From: Modestobacter italicus
Lineage (GTDB): Bacteria > Actinomycetota > Actinomycetes > Mycobacteriales > Geodermatophilaceae
Length of the DNA stretch: 64,000 nt
Assembly: GCF_019799965.1 (NCBI RefSeq)
Contig: NZ_JABGCJ010000003.1
Span: 1-64,000 of the forward strand
Direction: 5' to 3'
The notes under the pieces were generated by a model that was given only the letters and a program-made list of their open reading frames with translations, did no database searches and was not told the origin of the DNA. A program made the translations under genes and the position numbers. This document shows, piece by piece, positions 1 through 9,471 of this stretch. Positions within the stretch are counted from its first letter, which is position 1. Every line of letters starts with the position of its first letter.

Positions 1-75
1 GCAGTGCCCAGGGATTTGTTACTTGGCACTGACTTTCGGCACGCTGTTGAGTTCTCAAGGAGCGGACGCGCACGA
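1..75 (-). promoter_or_regulatory. rRNA operon leader with boxA-like antitermination element, reading out of the left edge
   Basis: On the minus strand, positions 63-43 read CTTGAGAACTCAACAGC, close to the actinobacterial rRNA leader element I know as CTTTGAGAACTCAACAGTGTGCC, which acts in Nus-dependent antitermination. Downstream, AGTGCC (30-25) can pair with GGCACT (8-3) to form a hairpin. No rRNA itself lies in the window. The 16S gene would begin just beyond position 1. The family match is from memory and the operon is inferred. Confidence 0.65.
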
Positions 76-118
76 ACCCCGACCAATTTCTTGGCCTTCG
101 TTCGAGGCGGCTTGTCCT

Positions 119-147
119 ACAGTACGCCGTGCACGGCTCGCTGTCAC
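119..147 (-). promoter_or_regulatory. Promoter P2 of the presumed rRNA operon
   Basis: On the minus strand GTGACA (147-142) is followed after exactly 17 bases by TACTGT (124-119). This is a good housekeeping-sigma -35/-10 pair. It sits about 55 bases upstream of the boxA-like element and points out of the left edge. Confidence 0.6.
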
Positions 148-210
148 ACCCTGGGGTCTGACCTCGCGGCTCCCGGCCCTTCCGGCCCGGTCTCGCTCGG
201 CGCAGAGAGA

Positions 211-239
211 AAGTTACGTGGCCGGACCGGGCTCGTCAA
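211..239 (-). promoter_or_regulatory. Promoter P1 of the presumed rRNA operon
   Basis: On the minus strand TTGACG (239-234) is followed after exactly 17 bases by TAACTT (216-211), close to the housekeeping consensus. It lies 92 bases upstream of the second promoter in the same direction, the tandem arrangement usual for rRNA operons. It begins just after the dapB terminator hairpin. Confidence 0.65.
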
Positions 240-264
240 ACCGCCTCGGGTCGATCCGGGGCCC

Positions 265-287
265 CAACGGCCCTCACGGGACCGTTG
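265..287 (-). terminator. Hairpin after dapB
   Basis: CAACGG and CCC pair with GGG and CCGTTG around a 4-base loop, with one unpaired base. It lies about 100 bases downstream of the dapB stop and just before the first rRNA promoter, so it would separate dapB from the rRNA operon. There is no U tract. The rest of 288-390 shows nothing I recognise. Confidence 0.5.
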
Positions 288-390
288 CCACGGCGAAACC
301 GCAGGTCAGCGTCGTCCGGCGTGCGTCCGGATGTGAGGCAGGTCGCTCCCCGCGGCCCCTCGTCGACGGTCCGGAGCAGAGATCAGCCGC

Positions 391-1257
<867 letters not shown>

Positions 1258-1638
1258 TCAACGAGCGCGCATCGCCCGACGACGGGCCAGCAGGTCCCAC
1301 AGCAGCAGTCCGAGCAGCACTCCGACCACGTCAGCCAGCCAGTCCGCCACCGACGTCGACCGGTTGAGCAGGTCCAGCGACTGGAGCAGCTCGCTGAGCG
1401 CGGCGTAGACCACCAGCAGCCCGGCGAGCACCCCGCGCCGCACCCCCGCCCACCGGCCGGTGAGCGAGAGCGCGGCGAACAACAGCAGGTGCACGACCTT
1501 GTCGACCCCGGGCGGGGCCGACGGCACGTCCGACGCCGGGGCGAACAGCACCGCCAGCGACACCAGCACCGCCACGGCGAACGCGCCGCGGGCCAGGGCA
1601 CCGTGCTCGGCGAAGGACGAGGTCGTGGGCTCGGTCAC
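1258..1638 (-). CDS. VanZ-like family small membrane protein
   Basis: This 126-residue protein has about four hydrophobic segments and the VanZ-like pattern: DKVVHLLLFAALS early, then ELLQ, R and ADWLADVVG near the end. VanZ relatives include the teicoplanin-resistance protein, but most chromosomal members have no known function. The GTG at 1638 starts 7 bases after the M16 protease stop, and an upstream extension in this frame would only overlap that protease. It is probably translated with pnp and the protease. No resistance role should be inferred from the family name. Confidence 0.75.
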   Translation of the reverse strand: MTEPTTSSFAEHGALARGAFAVAVLVSLAVLFAPASDVPSAPPGVDKVVHLLLFAALSLTGRWAGVRRGVLAGLLVVYAALSELLQSLDLLNRSTSVADWLADVVGVLLGLLLWDLLARRRAMRAR

Positions 1639-1645
1639 GTGGTCC

Positions 1646-3022
1646 TCAGGCGGCGAGCAGCCGGTCGAGGTCGCGCTCGCGGTAGGGCCCCACGACGGCC
1701 AGACAGGTGGGGCGGGTGAACAGGTCGGCGGCGACCGCACGCACCTGGCCCTCGTCCACCGCGTCCAGCCGGTCGAGGACGGTGCGCACCGGCAGGTACT
1801 CCCCGTAGGACAGCTCGCTCTTGCCGAGCCGGCTCATCCGGGAGCCGGTGTCCTCCAGGCCGAGCACCATGCCGCCCTTGAGCTGACCGCGCGCCCGAGC
1901 GACCTCCTCGGCGGTGAGCCCGCTTGCGGCCACCTCCGCCAGCCCGGCGCGGACCAGCCGCAGCACCTCGGGCACCCGCTTGGGAGAGCAGCCGGCGTAG
2001 ACCGAGAAGCTGCCCGTGCCGGCGTAGTGGGTCAGCGATGAACCGACGCTGTAGACCAGCCCGCGCTTCTCCCGGATCTCCTGGAACAGCCGTGAGCTCA
2101 TCCCGCCCCCGACCGCGGCGTCCAGGACGGCGGCTGCGTACCGGCGCTCGTCCAGACGCCCCATGCCGAGGCTGCCCAGCAGCAGGTGGGTCTGCTCGGT
2201 CCGCCGGTGGATCAGCCCCGACGGACGCGCCGGCCCGGCGAGGACGACGTCCTCCCCCCGCCGCAACGGGTCCGGCCGGGCTGCCCCGGCGAGCCGATCA
2301 CCGAAGGCCGCCGTCACCAGGTCGAGCACCTGCTGGTGGTCGACCCGTCCCGCGGCCGAGACCACGATCGAGGGCACCGCGTAGCGCTCGCGGTACCAGC
2401 CGTCGACGTCCTCGCGGGTGAGCGCTTCGATCGAGGCCACGGTGCCCAGCACCGACCGGCCGAGCGGGGTGTCCCCGAACAGCGTCTCGGCGTACAGGTC
2501 GTGGACGGCGTCGGCGGGCTCGTCGTCGCGCATGGCGATCTCCTCGAGCACCACCGTGCGCTCGGACTCCAGGTCCGGGGCGGTGTTGAGCGCCTCGGTG
2601 ACCAGGTCACCCAGCAGCGTCACGGCCAGCGGCAGGTCACTGGCGAGCACGTTCGCGTAGTAGCAGGTGTGCTCCTTGGCGGTGAAGGCGTTCATCTCAC
2701 CGCCGACGGCGTCCATCGCCGTGGCGATCTCCAGCGCCGTCCGGCTGCGCGTCCCCTTGAACAGCAGGTGTTCGAGGAAGTGCGAGGAACCACCCAGCTC
2801 CGGGCTCTCGTCCCGGGACCCGACGCCCACCCAGATGCCCAGGGTCGCCGACAGCACCCCGGGCATGGTCTCGGTGAGCACCCGCAGGCCACCGGGCAGC
2901 TCCGTGCGCTCCACCCGTCCGCCGACCTCGTCGACGTCCAGCACCTGCGTGAGACCGGCCGGGGCCGGGACGGACGCCGCAGCGCCCGTCCCGGCCCCGG
3001 TCAGGTCGTTCCTCGTGGTCAC
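1646..3022 (-). CDS. M16 (pitrilysin) family zinc protease
   Basis: This is a 458-residue homologue of the mitochondrial processing peptidase beta type, called PepR in mycobacteria. The inverted zinc motif HFLEH lies at residues 81-85, with a distal acidic stretch [11 protein letters not shown] supplying the third ligand. The C-terminal half carries the second M16 domain with the usual [10 protein letters not shown] element. Its start codon overlaps the pnp stop by 4 bases (3019-3022), the conserved actinobacterial pair. The substrate is unknown, and the gene order suggests a housekeeping role. Confidence 0.9.
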   Translation of the reverse strand: MTTRNDLTGAGTGAAASVPAPAGLTQVLDVDEVGGRVERTELPGGLRVLTETMPGVLSATLGIWVGVGSRDESPELGGSSHFLEHLLFKGTRSRTALEIATAMDAVGGEMNAFTAKEHTCYYANVLASDLPLAVTLLGDLVTEALNTAPDLESERTVVLEEIAMRDDEPADAVHDLYAETLFGDTPLGRSVLGTVASIEALTREDVDGWYRERYAVPSIVVSAAGRVDHQQVLDLVTAAFGDRLAGAARPDPLRRGEDVVLAGPARPSGLIHRRTEQTHLLLGSLGMGRLDERRYAAAVLDAAVGGGMSSRLFQEIREKRGLVYSVGSSLTHYAGTGSFSVYAGCSPKRVPEVLRLVRAGLAEVAASGLTAEEVARARGQLKGGMVLGLEDTGSRMSRLGKSELSYGEYLPVRTVLDRLDAVDEGQVRAVAADLFTRPTCLAVVGPYRERDLDRLLAA

Positions 3023-5280
3023 GCCTCCGCGGGGGCGGCGTCGTCGGCCGGAGCCGCGTCACCGGCGGCAGCGGCGTCGCCCTCGACGACCGGCACGAGG
3101 CTGATCTTGCCGCGGGCGTCGATGTCGGTGATCTCCACCTGGAGCTTGTCACCGACGTTCGCGACGTCCTCGACCTTGGCGATCCGCTTGCCGCCACCGA
3201 GCTTGCTGATGTGCACCAGGCCGTCGCGGCCGGGCAGCAGCGAGACGAAGGCACCGAAGGCGGTCGTCTTCACCACGGTGCCGAGGAACCGCTCGCCGAC
3301 CTTGGGCAGCGTCGGGTTGGCGATCGCGTTGATCCGGTCGACCGCGGCCTGGGCCGAGGGGCCGTCGGAGGCGCCGACGTAGATGGTGCCGTCGTCCTCG
3401 ATGGTGATGTCGGCGCCGGTCTCGTCCTGGATCGCGTTGATCATCTGCCCCTTCGGGCCGATGACCGCGCCGATCTTGTCGACCGGGATGCGCACCGTGG
3501 TCACCCGCGGGGCGTACGGGCTCATCTCGTCGGGGCCGTCGATCGCCTCGAGCATGACGTCGAGGATGTGCAGCCGGGCCGCGCGGGCCTGGGTCAGCGC
3601 ACCGGCGAGGACGTCGGAGGGGATGCCGTCGAGCTTCGTGTCCAGCTGGAGGGCCGTGACGAAGTCCTTGGTGCCGGCGACCTTGAAGTCCATGTCACCG
3701 AAGGCGTCCTCGGCGCCGAGGATGTCGGTCAGCGCGACGTACTCCGTCTTGCCGTCGACCTCGTCGGAGACCAGGCCCATGGCGATGCCGGCCACCGGGG
3801 CCTTCAGCGGCACGCCGGCGTTGAGCAGCGCCAGCGTCGAGGCGCAGACCGAGCCCATCGAGGTGGAGCCGTTGGACCCGAGGGCCTCGGAGACCTGGCG
3901 GATCGCGTAGGGGAACTCCTCGCGGTCCGGCAGCACGGGCAGCAGCGCCCGCTCGGCCAGCGCGCCGTGGCCGATCTCGCGGCGCTTGGGCGAGCCCACG
4001 CGGCCGGTCTCACCGGTGGAGTAGGGCGGGAAGTTGTAGTTGTGCATGTACCGCTTGCGGGTGACCGGGTTCAGCGTGTCCAGCTGCTGCTCCATGCGGA
4101 GCATGTTCAGCGTGGTGACGCCCAGGATCTGGGTCTCACCGCGCTCGAACAGCGCCGAGCCGTGCACCCGGGGCAGCACCTCGACCTCGGCCGACAGCGG
4201 TCGGATGTCGGTGAGACCACGGCCGTCGATGCGGACCTTGTCGCGCAGGATGCGCTGCCGGACGACCTTCTTGGTGACCGCGCGGAAGGCCCCGGAGATC
4301 TCCTTCTCGCGGCCCTCGAACTGGCCGGCCAGCGCGGCCTTGACCTCGTCCTTGAGCGCGTCGGTGGCCTCCTCGCGCTCCTGCTTGCCGGCGATGGCCT
4401 GGGCCACGGCGAGCTTCTCGGCGGCCTGGGCCTCGACGGCGGCGTAGACGTCGTCCTGGTAGTCCAGGAAGCGGGGGAAGTGCGCCTCGGGCTTGGCGGC
4501 CTTGCCGGCGAGCTCGGACTGCGCCTGGCACAGCGCCTTGATGAACGGCTTGGCGGCCTCGAGGCCCTGCGCCACGACCTCCTCGGTCGGGGCGGTGGCC
4601 CCGCCGGCGACCAGCTCGACGGTCTTCTCGGTGGCCTCGGCCTCGACCATCATGATCGCGACGTCACCGTCGGGCAGGACCCGGCCGGCCACGACCATGT
4701 CGAAGACGGCGTCCTCGAGCTCGGCGTGGGTCGGGAAGCCGACCCACTGGCCGTTGATCAGCGCCACCCGGGTGCCGCCGATCGGGCCGGAGAACGGCAG
4801 GCCGGACAGCTGGGTGGAGGCCGACGCACCGTTGATGGCGAGCACGTCGTACAGGTGGTCGGGGTCCAGCGACAGGACCGTGATGACGACCTGGACCTCG
4901 TTGCGCAGCCCCTTGGCGAAGGTCGGGCGCAACGGACGGTCGATCAGCCGGCAGGTGAGGATGGCGTCCTCGGAGGGGCGGCCCTCGCGGCGGAAGAACG
5001 AGCCGGGGATCTTCCCGAGCGAGTACATCCGCTCCTCGACGTCGACCGTCAGCGGGAAGAAGTCGAACTGCTCCTTGGGCTGACGGCCGGCCGTGGTGGC
5101 CGACAGCAGCGTGGTGTCGCCCATGGTCGCGACGACGGAGCCGGCGGCCTGCTTGGCGAGGCGGCCGGTCTCGAAGGTGACGGTGCGGGAGCCGAGGGCC
5201 CCGTTGTCGATCACCGCGGTGGCGGTGAAGACGCCGTCCTCGGCGTCGAAGTCGGTGGTGTCTGTGCTGGGTGCGGACAT
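3019..5280 (-). CDS. pnp: Polyribonucleotide nucleotidyltransferase (PNPase / GpsI)
   Basis: PNPase is a trimeric 3'-5' phosphorolytic exoribonuclease, and in Actinobacteria it also adds RNA tails. The 753-residue protein has two RNase PH domains; the active second one shows [14 protein letters not shown] and the acidic [15 protein letters not shown]. An all-alpha linker lies between them, followed by a KH domain ([16 protein letters not shown]) and an S1 domain ([13 protein letters not shown]). It ends in a short Ala/Asp-rich tail absent from many homologues. rpsO lies upstream on the same strand, separated by two strong hairpins. Confidence 0.97.
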   Translation of the reverse strand: MSAPSTDTTDFDAEDGVFTATAVIDNGALGSRTVTFETGRLAKQAAGSVVATMGDTTLLSATTAGRQPKEQFDFFPLTVDVEERMYSLGKIPGSFFRREGRPSEDAILTCRLIDRPLRPTFAKGLRNEVQVVITVLSLDPDHLYDVLAINGASASTQLSGLPFSGPIGGTRVALINGQWVGFPTHAELEDAVFDMVVAGRVLPDGDVAIMMVEAEATEKTVELVAGGATAPTEEVVAQGLEAAKPFIKALCQAQSELAGKAAKPEAHFPRFLDYQDDVYAAVEAQAAEKLAVAQAIAGKQEREEATDALKDEVKAALAGQFEGREKEISGAFRAVTKKVVRQRILRDKVRIDGRGLTDIRPLSAEVEVLPRVHGSALFERGETQILGVTTLNMLRMEQQLDTLNPVTRKRYMHNYNFPPYSTGETGRVGSPKRREIGHGALAERALLPVLPDREEFPYAIRQVSEALGSNGSTSMGSVCASTLALLNAGVPLKAPVAGIAMGLVSDEVDGKTEYVALTDILGAEDAFGDMDFKVAGTKDFVTALQLDTKLDGIPSDVLAGALTQARAARLHILDVMLEAIDGPDEMSPYAPRVTTVRIPVDKIGAVIGPKGQMINAIQDETGADITIEDDGTIYVGASDGPSAQAAVDRINAIANPTLPKVGERFLGTVVKTTAFGAFVSLLPGRDGLVHISKLGGGKRIAKVEDVANVGDKLQVEITDIDARGKISLVPVVEGDAAAAGDAAPADDAAPAEA

Positions 5281-5470
5281 CGTGTCCTCTTCCTACGTCG
5301 CATACGGCGACGTCCTCTTCGCGGCGTTCTGCGCCGACGGCGTCCGGGGCGACCGGTCTTCGATCGAAGCCCTCGGGGGTGCGGGTCCTGCGGTCAGGCT
5401 CGCTGCGTCCCGGGGGCCACTACCGAGGACCGGTCCACGCGGGGCGTGGCGGCGGGTCGGCCGGTGGGCC

Positions 5471-5490
5471 CGTGCGGCGGGTGCCGCACG
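5471..5490 (-). terminator. Perfect 8-bp hairpin between rpsO and pnp
   Basis: CGTGCGGC pairs with GCCGCACG around a 4-base loop. It lies downstream of the stronger rpsO hairpin and about 190 bases before pnp. In other bacteria this intercistronic region is processed and helps autoregulate pnp, so it may be a processing site rather than a terminator. Confidence 0.5.
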
Positions 5491-5494
5491 AGTG

Positions 5495-5528
5495 AGGGGA
5501 CCGTCCCGGCGTGCGGGAGCGGTCCCCT
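5495..5528 (-). terminator. rpsO: Terminator hairpin of rpsO
   Basis: AGGGGACCG (5495-5503) pairs with CGGTCCCCT (5520-5528), and an inner TCCC/GGGA extends the stem. It starts 9 bases after the rpsO stop. There is no U tract, as is common in high-GC actinomycetes. Confidence 0.75.
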
Positions 5529-5536
5529 CGGTGGTG

Positions 5537-5806
5537 CTAGCGGCGCAGGCCGAGCCGCTCGATGAGCGAGCGGTACCGGTTGATGTCGGTCTTGGCCAGG
5601 TAGTTCAGCAGCCGCCGGCGACGGCCGACCAGCAGGAGCAGGCCCCGCCGGCTGTGGTGGTCGTGCTTGTGCATCTTGAGGTGCTCGGTCAGGTCGCTGA
5701 TCCGTCGGGTCAGCATCGCGACCTGCACCTCGGGGGAACCGGTGTCGTTCTCGACCGTCGCGTACTCGGTCATGATCTGCTTCTTCGTCGCGCTCTCCAG
5801 CGCCAT
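5537..5806 (-). CDS. rpsO: Small ribosomal subunit protein S15 (uS15)
   Basis: This 89-residue protein matches S15 throughout ([42 protein letters not shown]). It binds the central domain of 16S rRNA early in 30S assembly. The ATG at 5806 is chosen because it gives the standard family length and has GGAGG 5 bases upstream; an upstream in-frame extension would be unlike S15. A structured leader precedes it and a strong terminator follows it. Confidence 0.97.
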   Translation of the reverse strand: MALESATKKQIMTEYATVENDTGSPEVQVAMLTRRISDLTEHLKMHKHDHHSRRGLLLLVGRRRRLLNYLAKTDINRYRSLIERLGLRR

Positions 5807-5826
5807 GGTGCCTCCAGGGCAGGTCA

Positions 5827-5884
5827 CGTGTGGCCCCCGGTCTGTGTCACGGGGGCAGCATGCACACACGTCGGTCGCCCGACG
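5827..5884 (-). promoter_or_regulatory. rpsO: Candidate S15 autoregulatory leader of rpsO
   Basis: Two helices lie just upstream of the rpsO ribosome-binding site. CGTCGG/CCGACG closes a GCGA tetraloop (5884-5869). Next comes a long hairpin in which CGTGTG (5870-5865) pairs with CACACG (5832-5827), with CCCCCG/CGGGGG inside. The helices share two bases (5869-5870), so they compete or stack. S15 is known to regulate its own mRNA through different leader RNAs in several phyla, including Actinobacteria. That this is one of them is inferred. Confidence 0.55.
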
Positions 5885-6032
5885 TCAGGTCAAGGTTACA
5901 CAGGCGTGCCCGGGAGGCGGCGCCGAGACCGCGCACCGGCGCCCGTCCTGCCGATGCGGAGTGGGGGCGCCGCAGCGGCTCGACGCCTCCGGCGGACGGC
6001 ACCGGCCGCGTTGCGGGGGTCAGGCTCGCCGG

Positions 6033-7004
6033 TCACAGCCCGAGGACGGCGCGGGTGCGGGCGACGTCGTCGGCCATGGCGACCAGCAGCTCCGGGACGC
6101 CGGGGAAGGAGACCATCGGCCGCAGCCGCTCCACGAACTCGACGCCCACGTGCTCGCCGTAGAGGTCGCCGTCGAAGTCCAGCAGGTGTGCCTCCACCGT
6201 GCGCCGCGCGCCGGCGAACGTGGGGTTGCTGCCGACCGAGATCGCCGCCGGGTGCCTGGCGCGGCTGGCCCCGGTGTGGTCCCGGAGCACGAGGGCGCCG
6301 GCGTAGACACCGTCGGCCGGGACCGCGGTGTGCGCGGGGCTCTCCACGTTGGCGGTCGGGTAGCCCAGCTCGCGGCCGCGCCGGTCACCGCGCACGACGA
6401 TCCCGTCGACCCGGTGCGGCCGGCCCAGGGCGAGCGCGGCCGAGGTCATGTCGCCGGCCGCCACGCAGGCGCGGATGTAGGTGGAGGAGATGGTGACCTC
6501 GCCGTCGCCGGTGAGGTCGGGCGCCGACCCGACGCTGGTCAGGTCCACCCCCTCCACGCCGAAGCCGAAGCGGCGCCCCTCGGCGGTCAGCGTCTCGACC
6601 GTGCCGGCCGCCTTGTGCCCGTAGGTGAAGTTGCGCCCGACCACCACCTGGGCGGCGTGCAGGTGCTCGACCAGCACGGCGTGGGTGAACTCCCCCGGCG
6701 CCAGCCGGCTGAACTCCGGGGTGAACGGCAGCACGCACATCGCGTCGACGCCGAGCGCCGCGACCAATTCGGCCTTGCGGTCGGGTGAGGTGAGGATGGC
6801 CGGGTGCGAGCCGGGGCGGACCACCTCGGAGGGGTGCGGGTCGAAGGTGAGCAGCAGCGCGGGCCGGCCCAGCGCCCGGGCCCGCGCCACCGCCGTGCCG
6901 ATCAGGTGCTGGTGCCCGCGGTGCACGCCGTCGTACATGCCGACCGTGACCACGGTGCGTCCCAGGTCCGGTGGCGTCGCCTCCAGGCCGCGCCAGCGCA
7001 GCAC
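6033..7004 (-). CDS. ribF: Bifunctional riboflavin kinase / FAD synthetase
   Basis: RibF phosphorylates riboflavin to FMN and adenylates FMN to FAD in the cytoplasm. The 323-residue protein has the N-terminal nucleotidyltransferase domain, with GMYDGVHRGH (about residues 22-31) and TFDPHP. The C-terminal flavokinase domain shows GYPTANVE and a late EFVERLRPM. Length is normal. It lies upstream of rpsO and just downstream of ilvE on the same strand; ribF next to rpsO is common in actinomycetes. Confidence 0.95.
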   Translation of the reverse strand: MLRWRGLEATPPDLGRTVVTVGMYDGVHRGHQHLIGTAVARARALGRPALLLTFDPHPSEVVRPGSHPAILTSPDRKAELVAALGVDAMCVLPFTPEFSRLAPGEFTHAVLVEHLHAAQVVVGRNFTYGHKAAGTVETLTAEGRRFGFGVEGVDLTSVGSAPDLTGDGEVTISSTYIRACVAAGDMTSAALALGRPHRVDGIVVRGDRRGRELGYPTANVESPAHTAVPADGVYAGALVLRDHTGASRARHPAAISVGSNPTFAGARRTVEAHLLDFDGDLYGEHVGVEFVERLRPMVSFPGVPELLVAMADDVARTRAVLGL

Positions 7005-7041
7005 GCCGCTCCCCTCCCCCGCCGACCGTCGCGAGCTGCGC

Positions 7042-8190
7042 TCAGGAACCGGACTCGACGCGGTGCAGCCAGCCGTGGCCGTCGGCCACCCGGCCGTGCT
7101 GCACGTCGAGCAGGTGCTCGCGCAGCTGCATCGTCAGCGGACCCGGGGTGCCGTCGCCCACGACGAAGTCACCGGTACGGGCCTTGACCGTGCCGACCGG
7201 GGTGATCACCGCCGCGGTACCGCAGGCGAAGGTCTCGGTGATCGAGCCGTCGGCCACGCCGGCGCGCCACTCGTCGACGGTGAACTTCCGCTCGGTGACC
7301 CGGTGGCCGAGCTCGCGGGCCACGGTGATCAGCGACTCGCGGGTGATGCCGGGCAGCAGCGTGCCGGTCAGCTCGGGGGTGACCAGCTCGGCGTCGGCGC
7401 CGGAGCCGAGGACGAAGAACAGGTTCATCCCGCCCATCTCCTCGACGTACCGCTTCTCGGTCGCGTCGAGCCAGACGACCTGATCACAGCCGGCGGCGAT
7501 CGCCTGCTCCTGCGCGAGGAGGCTGGCGGCGTAGTTGCCGGCGCACTTGACGTCGCCGGTGCCACCGGGGGCGGCCCGGATGTAGTCCTCGGAGAGGTAC
7601 ACCGACACCGGCTGCACGCCGCGCGGGAAGTAGGCACCGGCGGGGCTGGCGATCACGATGAACAGGTACTCGTGGGCCGGCCGGACCCCGAGGAAGGGCT
7701 CGACGGCCAGCATGTACGGCCGGATGTACAGCGTCTGGTCCGGCCCGGTGGGCACCCAGTCGCGGTCGGTGTCGACCAGGGCGTCGACGGCGGTCAGGAA
7801 GGCGTCGGCCGGCACCTGGGGCATGGCCAGCCGGGCGGCGCTGCGGGCGAAGCGGGCGGCGTTCGACTCCGGCCGGAAGGTGGCCACGCTGCCGTCGGGC
7901 TGGGCGTAGGCCTTGAGGCCCTCGAAGATCGACTGCGCGTAGTGCAGGGCCGCCGCGCTGGGGTCCAGCTGCAGGGGCGCGTACCGGGTCAGCCGCGCAT
8001 CGACCCAGCCGGCGCCGACCTGGTACCGGGCCACGAACATCGAGTCGGTGAAGTACCGGCCGAAGCCCGGGTCGGCGAGCTGCTCGGCCCGCTCGGTGGC
8101 CGACCGACGCGGCACGTCCTCCACGACCAGCGGCACGCCCTCGGTGAAGAACCGGGAGGAGGTACGGCTGGGGCTGAGCGTGTCGGTCAT
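7042..8190 (-). CDS. ilvE: Branched-chain amino acid aminotransferase
   Basis: This class IV PLP-dependent aminotransferase interconverts leucine, isoleucine and valine with their keto acids. The 382-residue protein has the PLP lysine in GDVKCAGNYAAS (about residue 215), the upstream YIRPYMLAVEP strand and the late ETFACGTAAVITPVG loop. ATG at 8190 is preferred because AGGTGGGAG lies two bases before it; a GTG three codons earlier is possible. The gene stands apart from other ilv genes. Its promoter probably lies between 8190 and the hairpin at 8341. Confidence 0.93.
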   Translation of the reverse strand: MTDTLSPSRTSSRFFTEGVPLVVEDVPRRSATERAEQLADPGFGRYFTDSMFVARYQVGAGWVDARLTRYAPLQLDPSAAALHYAQSIFEGLKAYAQPDGSVATFRPESNAARFARSAARLAMPQVPADAFLTAVDALVDTDRDWVPTGPDQTLYIRPYMLAVEPFLGVRPAHEYLFIVIASPAGAYFPRGVQPVSVYLSEDYIRAAPGGTGDVKCAGNYAASLLAQEQAIAAGCDQVVWLDATEKRYVEEMGGMNLFFVLGSGADAELVTPELTGTLLPGITRESLITVARELGHRVTERKFTVDEWRAGVADGSITETFACGTAAVITPVGTVKARTGDFVVGDGTPGPLTMQLREHLLDVQHGRVADGHGWLHRVESGS

Positions 8191-8340
8191 GGCTCCCACC
8201 TGCTGGTGCGTGTGCTGGAGCGTCGCCCGGCGGTTGCCAGGCCCGCCCGGTCACCCTAGCCCGGCGCTCCCGGGCACCGGCACGTGCGGACCGGACGAGC
8301 CGGTGGGCCCACCGTGGTGCGGCCGGACCAGCCGCTGCCC

Positions 8341-8374
8341 GCGCCGTCGTCGCCGGGTGCGGCGACGACGGCGC
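8341..8374 (-). terminator. Strong terminator of the heme oxygenase-like gene
   Basis: A perfect 14-bp stem (GCGCCGTCGTCGCC with its complement) closes a 6-base loop, starting 11 bases after the upstream gene's stop. It cleanly separates that gene from ilvE. Confidence 0.8.
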
Positions 8375-8385
8375 GGGCCGCTGGC

Positions 8386-8712
8386 TCAGCTGCCCTTGGG
8401 GGCCGCGGACTCGACGACCTCGTAGCTCCACACGTGCTGCTGCGAGCGCTCGGCGGCCGGGGCCAGGGTGTCGCCCCCGCCGTCGTGCGCGCGGTCGAAG
8501 TCCTGGCTGGACTGCCAGGACTCGTAGGCCTCCTCGCTGGTCCACCGGGTGTAGACGAGGTAGGCATCGGTGCCCGCCACCGGCCGCAGCAGCTCGAACC
8601 ACTCGAAGCCCGGGGTCGTCTCCACCGCACCGGCCCGGCCCTTGAACCGCTCCTCGAACCGGGCGCGCTTGTCCTCGGGCATGGTCACGACGTTGATCTT
8701 CACGACGCTCAT
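8386..8712 (-). CDS. MhuD-like heme-degrading monooxygenase (antibiotic biosynthesis monooxygenase fold)
   Basis: The 108-residue protein closely resembles mycobacterial MhuD, which opens heme to mycobilin and releases iron without losing carbon monoxide. It begins MSVVKINV and has the Asn7 and Trp66 known to be needed in MhuD. The heme-ligand histidine falls at residue 76, one later than in MhuD because of a one-residue insertion. FELLRPVAG and TRWTSEEAYESW also align. The ATG at 8712 gives the MhuD-length N terminus. It diverges from larB across 60 bases that must hold both promoters. A generic ABM-fold function is the alternative. Confidence 0.8.
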   Translation of the reverse strand: MSVVKINVVTMPEDKRARFEERFKGRAGAVETTPGFEWFELLRPVAGTDAYLVYTRWTSEEAYESWQSSQDFDRAHDGGGDTLAPAAERSQQHVWSYEVVESAAPKGS

Positions 8713-8772
8713 GCACCGCATCCTGCCCAAGGACGCGCCCGGTGACACGGCGGGTCCGCCAGACTGGGTGGT

Positions 8773-9471
8773 GTGAGGGACGAGCCGCGCACCGCTGACA
8801 TCGGCCCACGCACCGCTGACATCGGATTCGCCCGGCTGGACCCGGACCGGGCGGCCCGCACCGGCACGCCGGAGGTGGTCTTCGCCGGCGGCAAGACCCC
8901 GGCCCAGACGGTCGGCTGCCTGGCCGGCCTGCTGGACGCCGGGGTGCCGCTGGCCTGGGCCACCCGCGTCGACGAGCCGACCGCCGCCGCGGTGCGCGAA
9001 CGGTGGCCGGACGCGCACGTCGACCCGGCGGCCCGGGTGGTCTGGGTGGGCACTCCCCCAGCCCCGGTCGGTGAGGTGCTGGTGCTCACCGCCGGGACGT
9101 CGGACGACGCGGTCGCCGCCGAGGTCGCCGCGACGCTGACCGCCAGCGGGGTGGGCTGCCGGCGGGTGGACGACGTCGGGGTGGCCGGCGTGCACCGGGT
9201 GCTCGCCGTGGCCCCCGACCTCGCCGCGGCCGACGCGGTCGTGGTGGTCGCCGGGATGGACGGCGCCCTGCCCAGCGTGGTCGCCGGGCTGACCGACCGG
9301 CTGGTGGTGGCCGTGCCGACCTCGGTGGGCTACGGCGCGGCCTTCGACGGTCTGGCCGCGCTGCTGACCATGCTCACCGCCTGCGCCCCGGGCGTGCTGG
9401 TGGTCAACATCGACAACGGCTTCGGCGCCGGTGTCGCCGCCGCCCGCATCGTGCGCTCGGCTCAGCGGTAG
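8773..9471 (+). CDS. larB: LarB, nicotinic acid adenine dinucleotide carboxylase/hydrolase for the nickel-pincer cofactor
   Basis: LarB carboxylates the pyridinium ring of nicotinate adenine dinucleotide and hydrolyses it, the first step to the nickel-pincer nucleotide of lactate racemase-type enzymes. The 232-residue protein has the PurE-like C-terminal domain with VLTAGTSDD, AGMDGALPSVVAGL, PTSVGYG and NIDNGFGAG. The GTG at 8773 is the only reasonable start. Residues 6-19 are a direct duplication of RTADIGP/RTADIGF. Its 3' end overlaps that of larE by 10 bases, tail to tail. No larC or larA is in the window. Confidence 0.9.
   Translation: MRDEPRTADIGPRTADIGFARLDPDRAARTGTPEVVFAGGKTPAQTVGCLAGLLDAGVPLAWATRVDEPTAAAVRERWPDAHVDPAARVVWVGTPPAPVGEVLVLTAGTSDDAVAAEVAATLTASGVGCRRVDDVGVAGVHRVLAVAPDLAAADAVVVVAGMDGALPSVVAGLTDRLVVAVPTSVGYGAAFDGLAALLTMLTACAPGVLVVNIDNGFGAGVAAARIVRSAQR
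8788..8829 (+). repeat. 21-bp tandem duplication within the larB start region
   Basis: Seven codons encoding RTADIGP are followed at once by seven encoding RTADIGF. The two units differ only at their ends, so the duplication is probably recent. It lies before the conserved PurE-like core and keeps the frame. Confidence 0.85.

Noticed and set aside
3211-5565. A 784-codon plus-strand frame
   Set aside because: It is the antisense shadow of pnp, with low-complexity Gly/Asp/Leu composition and no recognisable domain.
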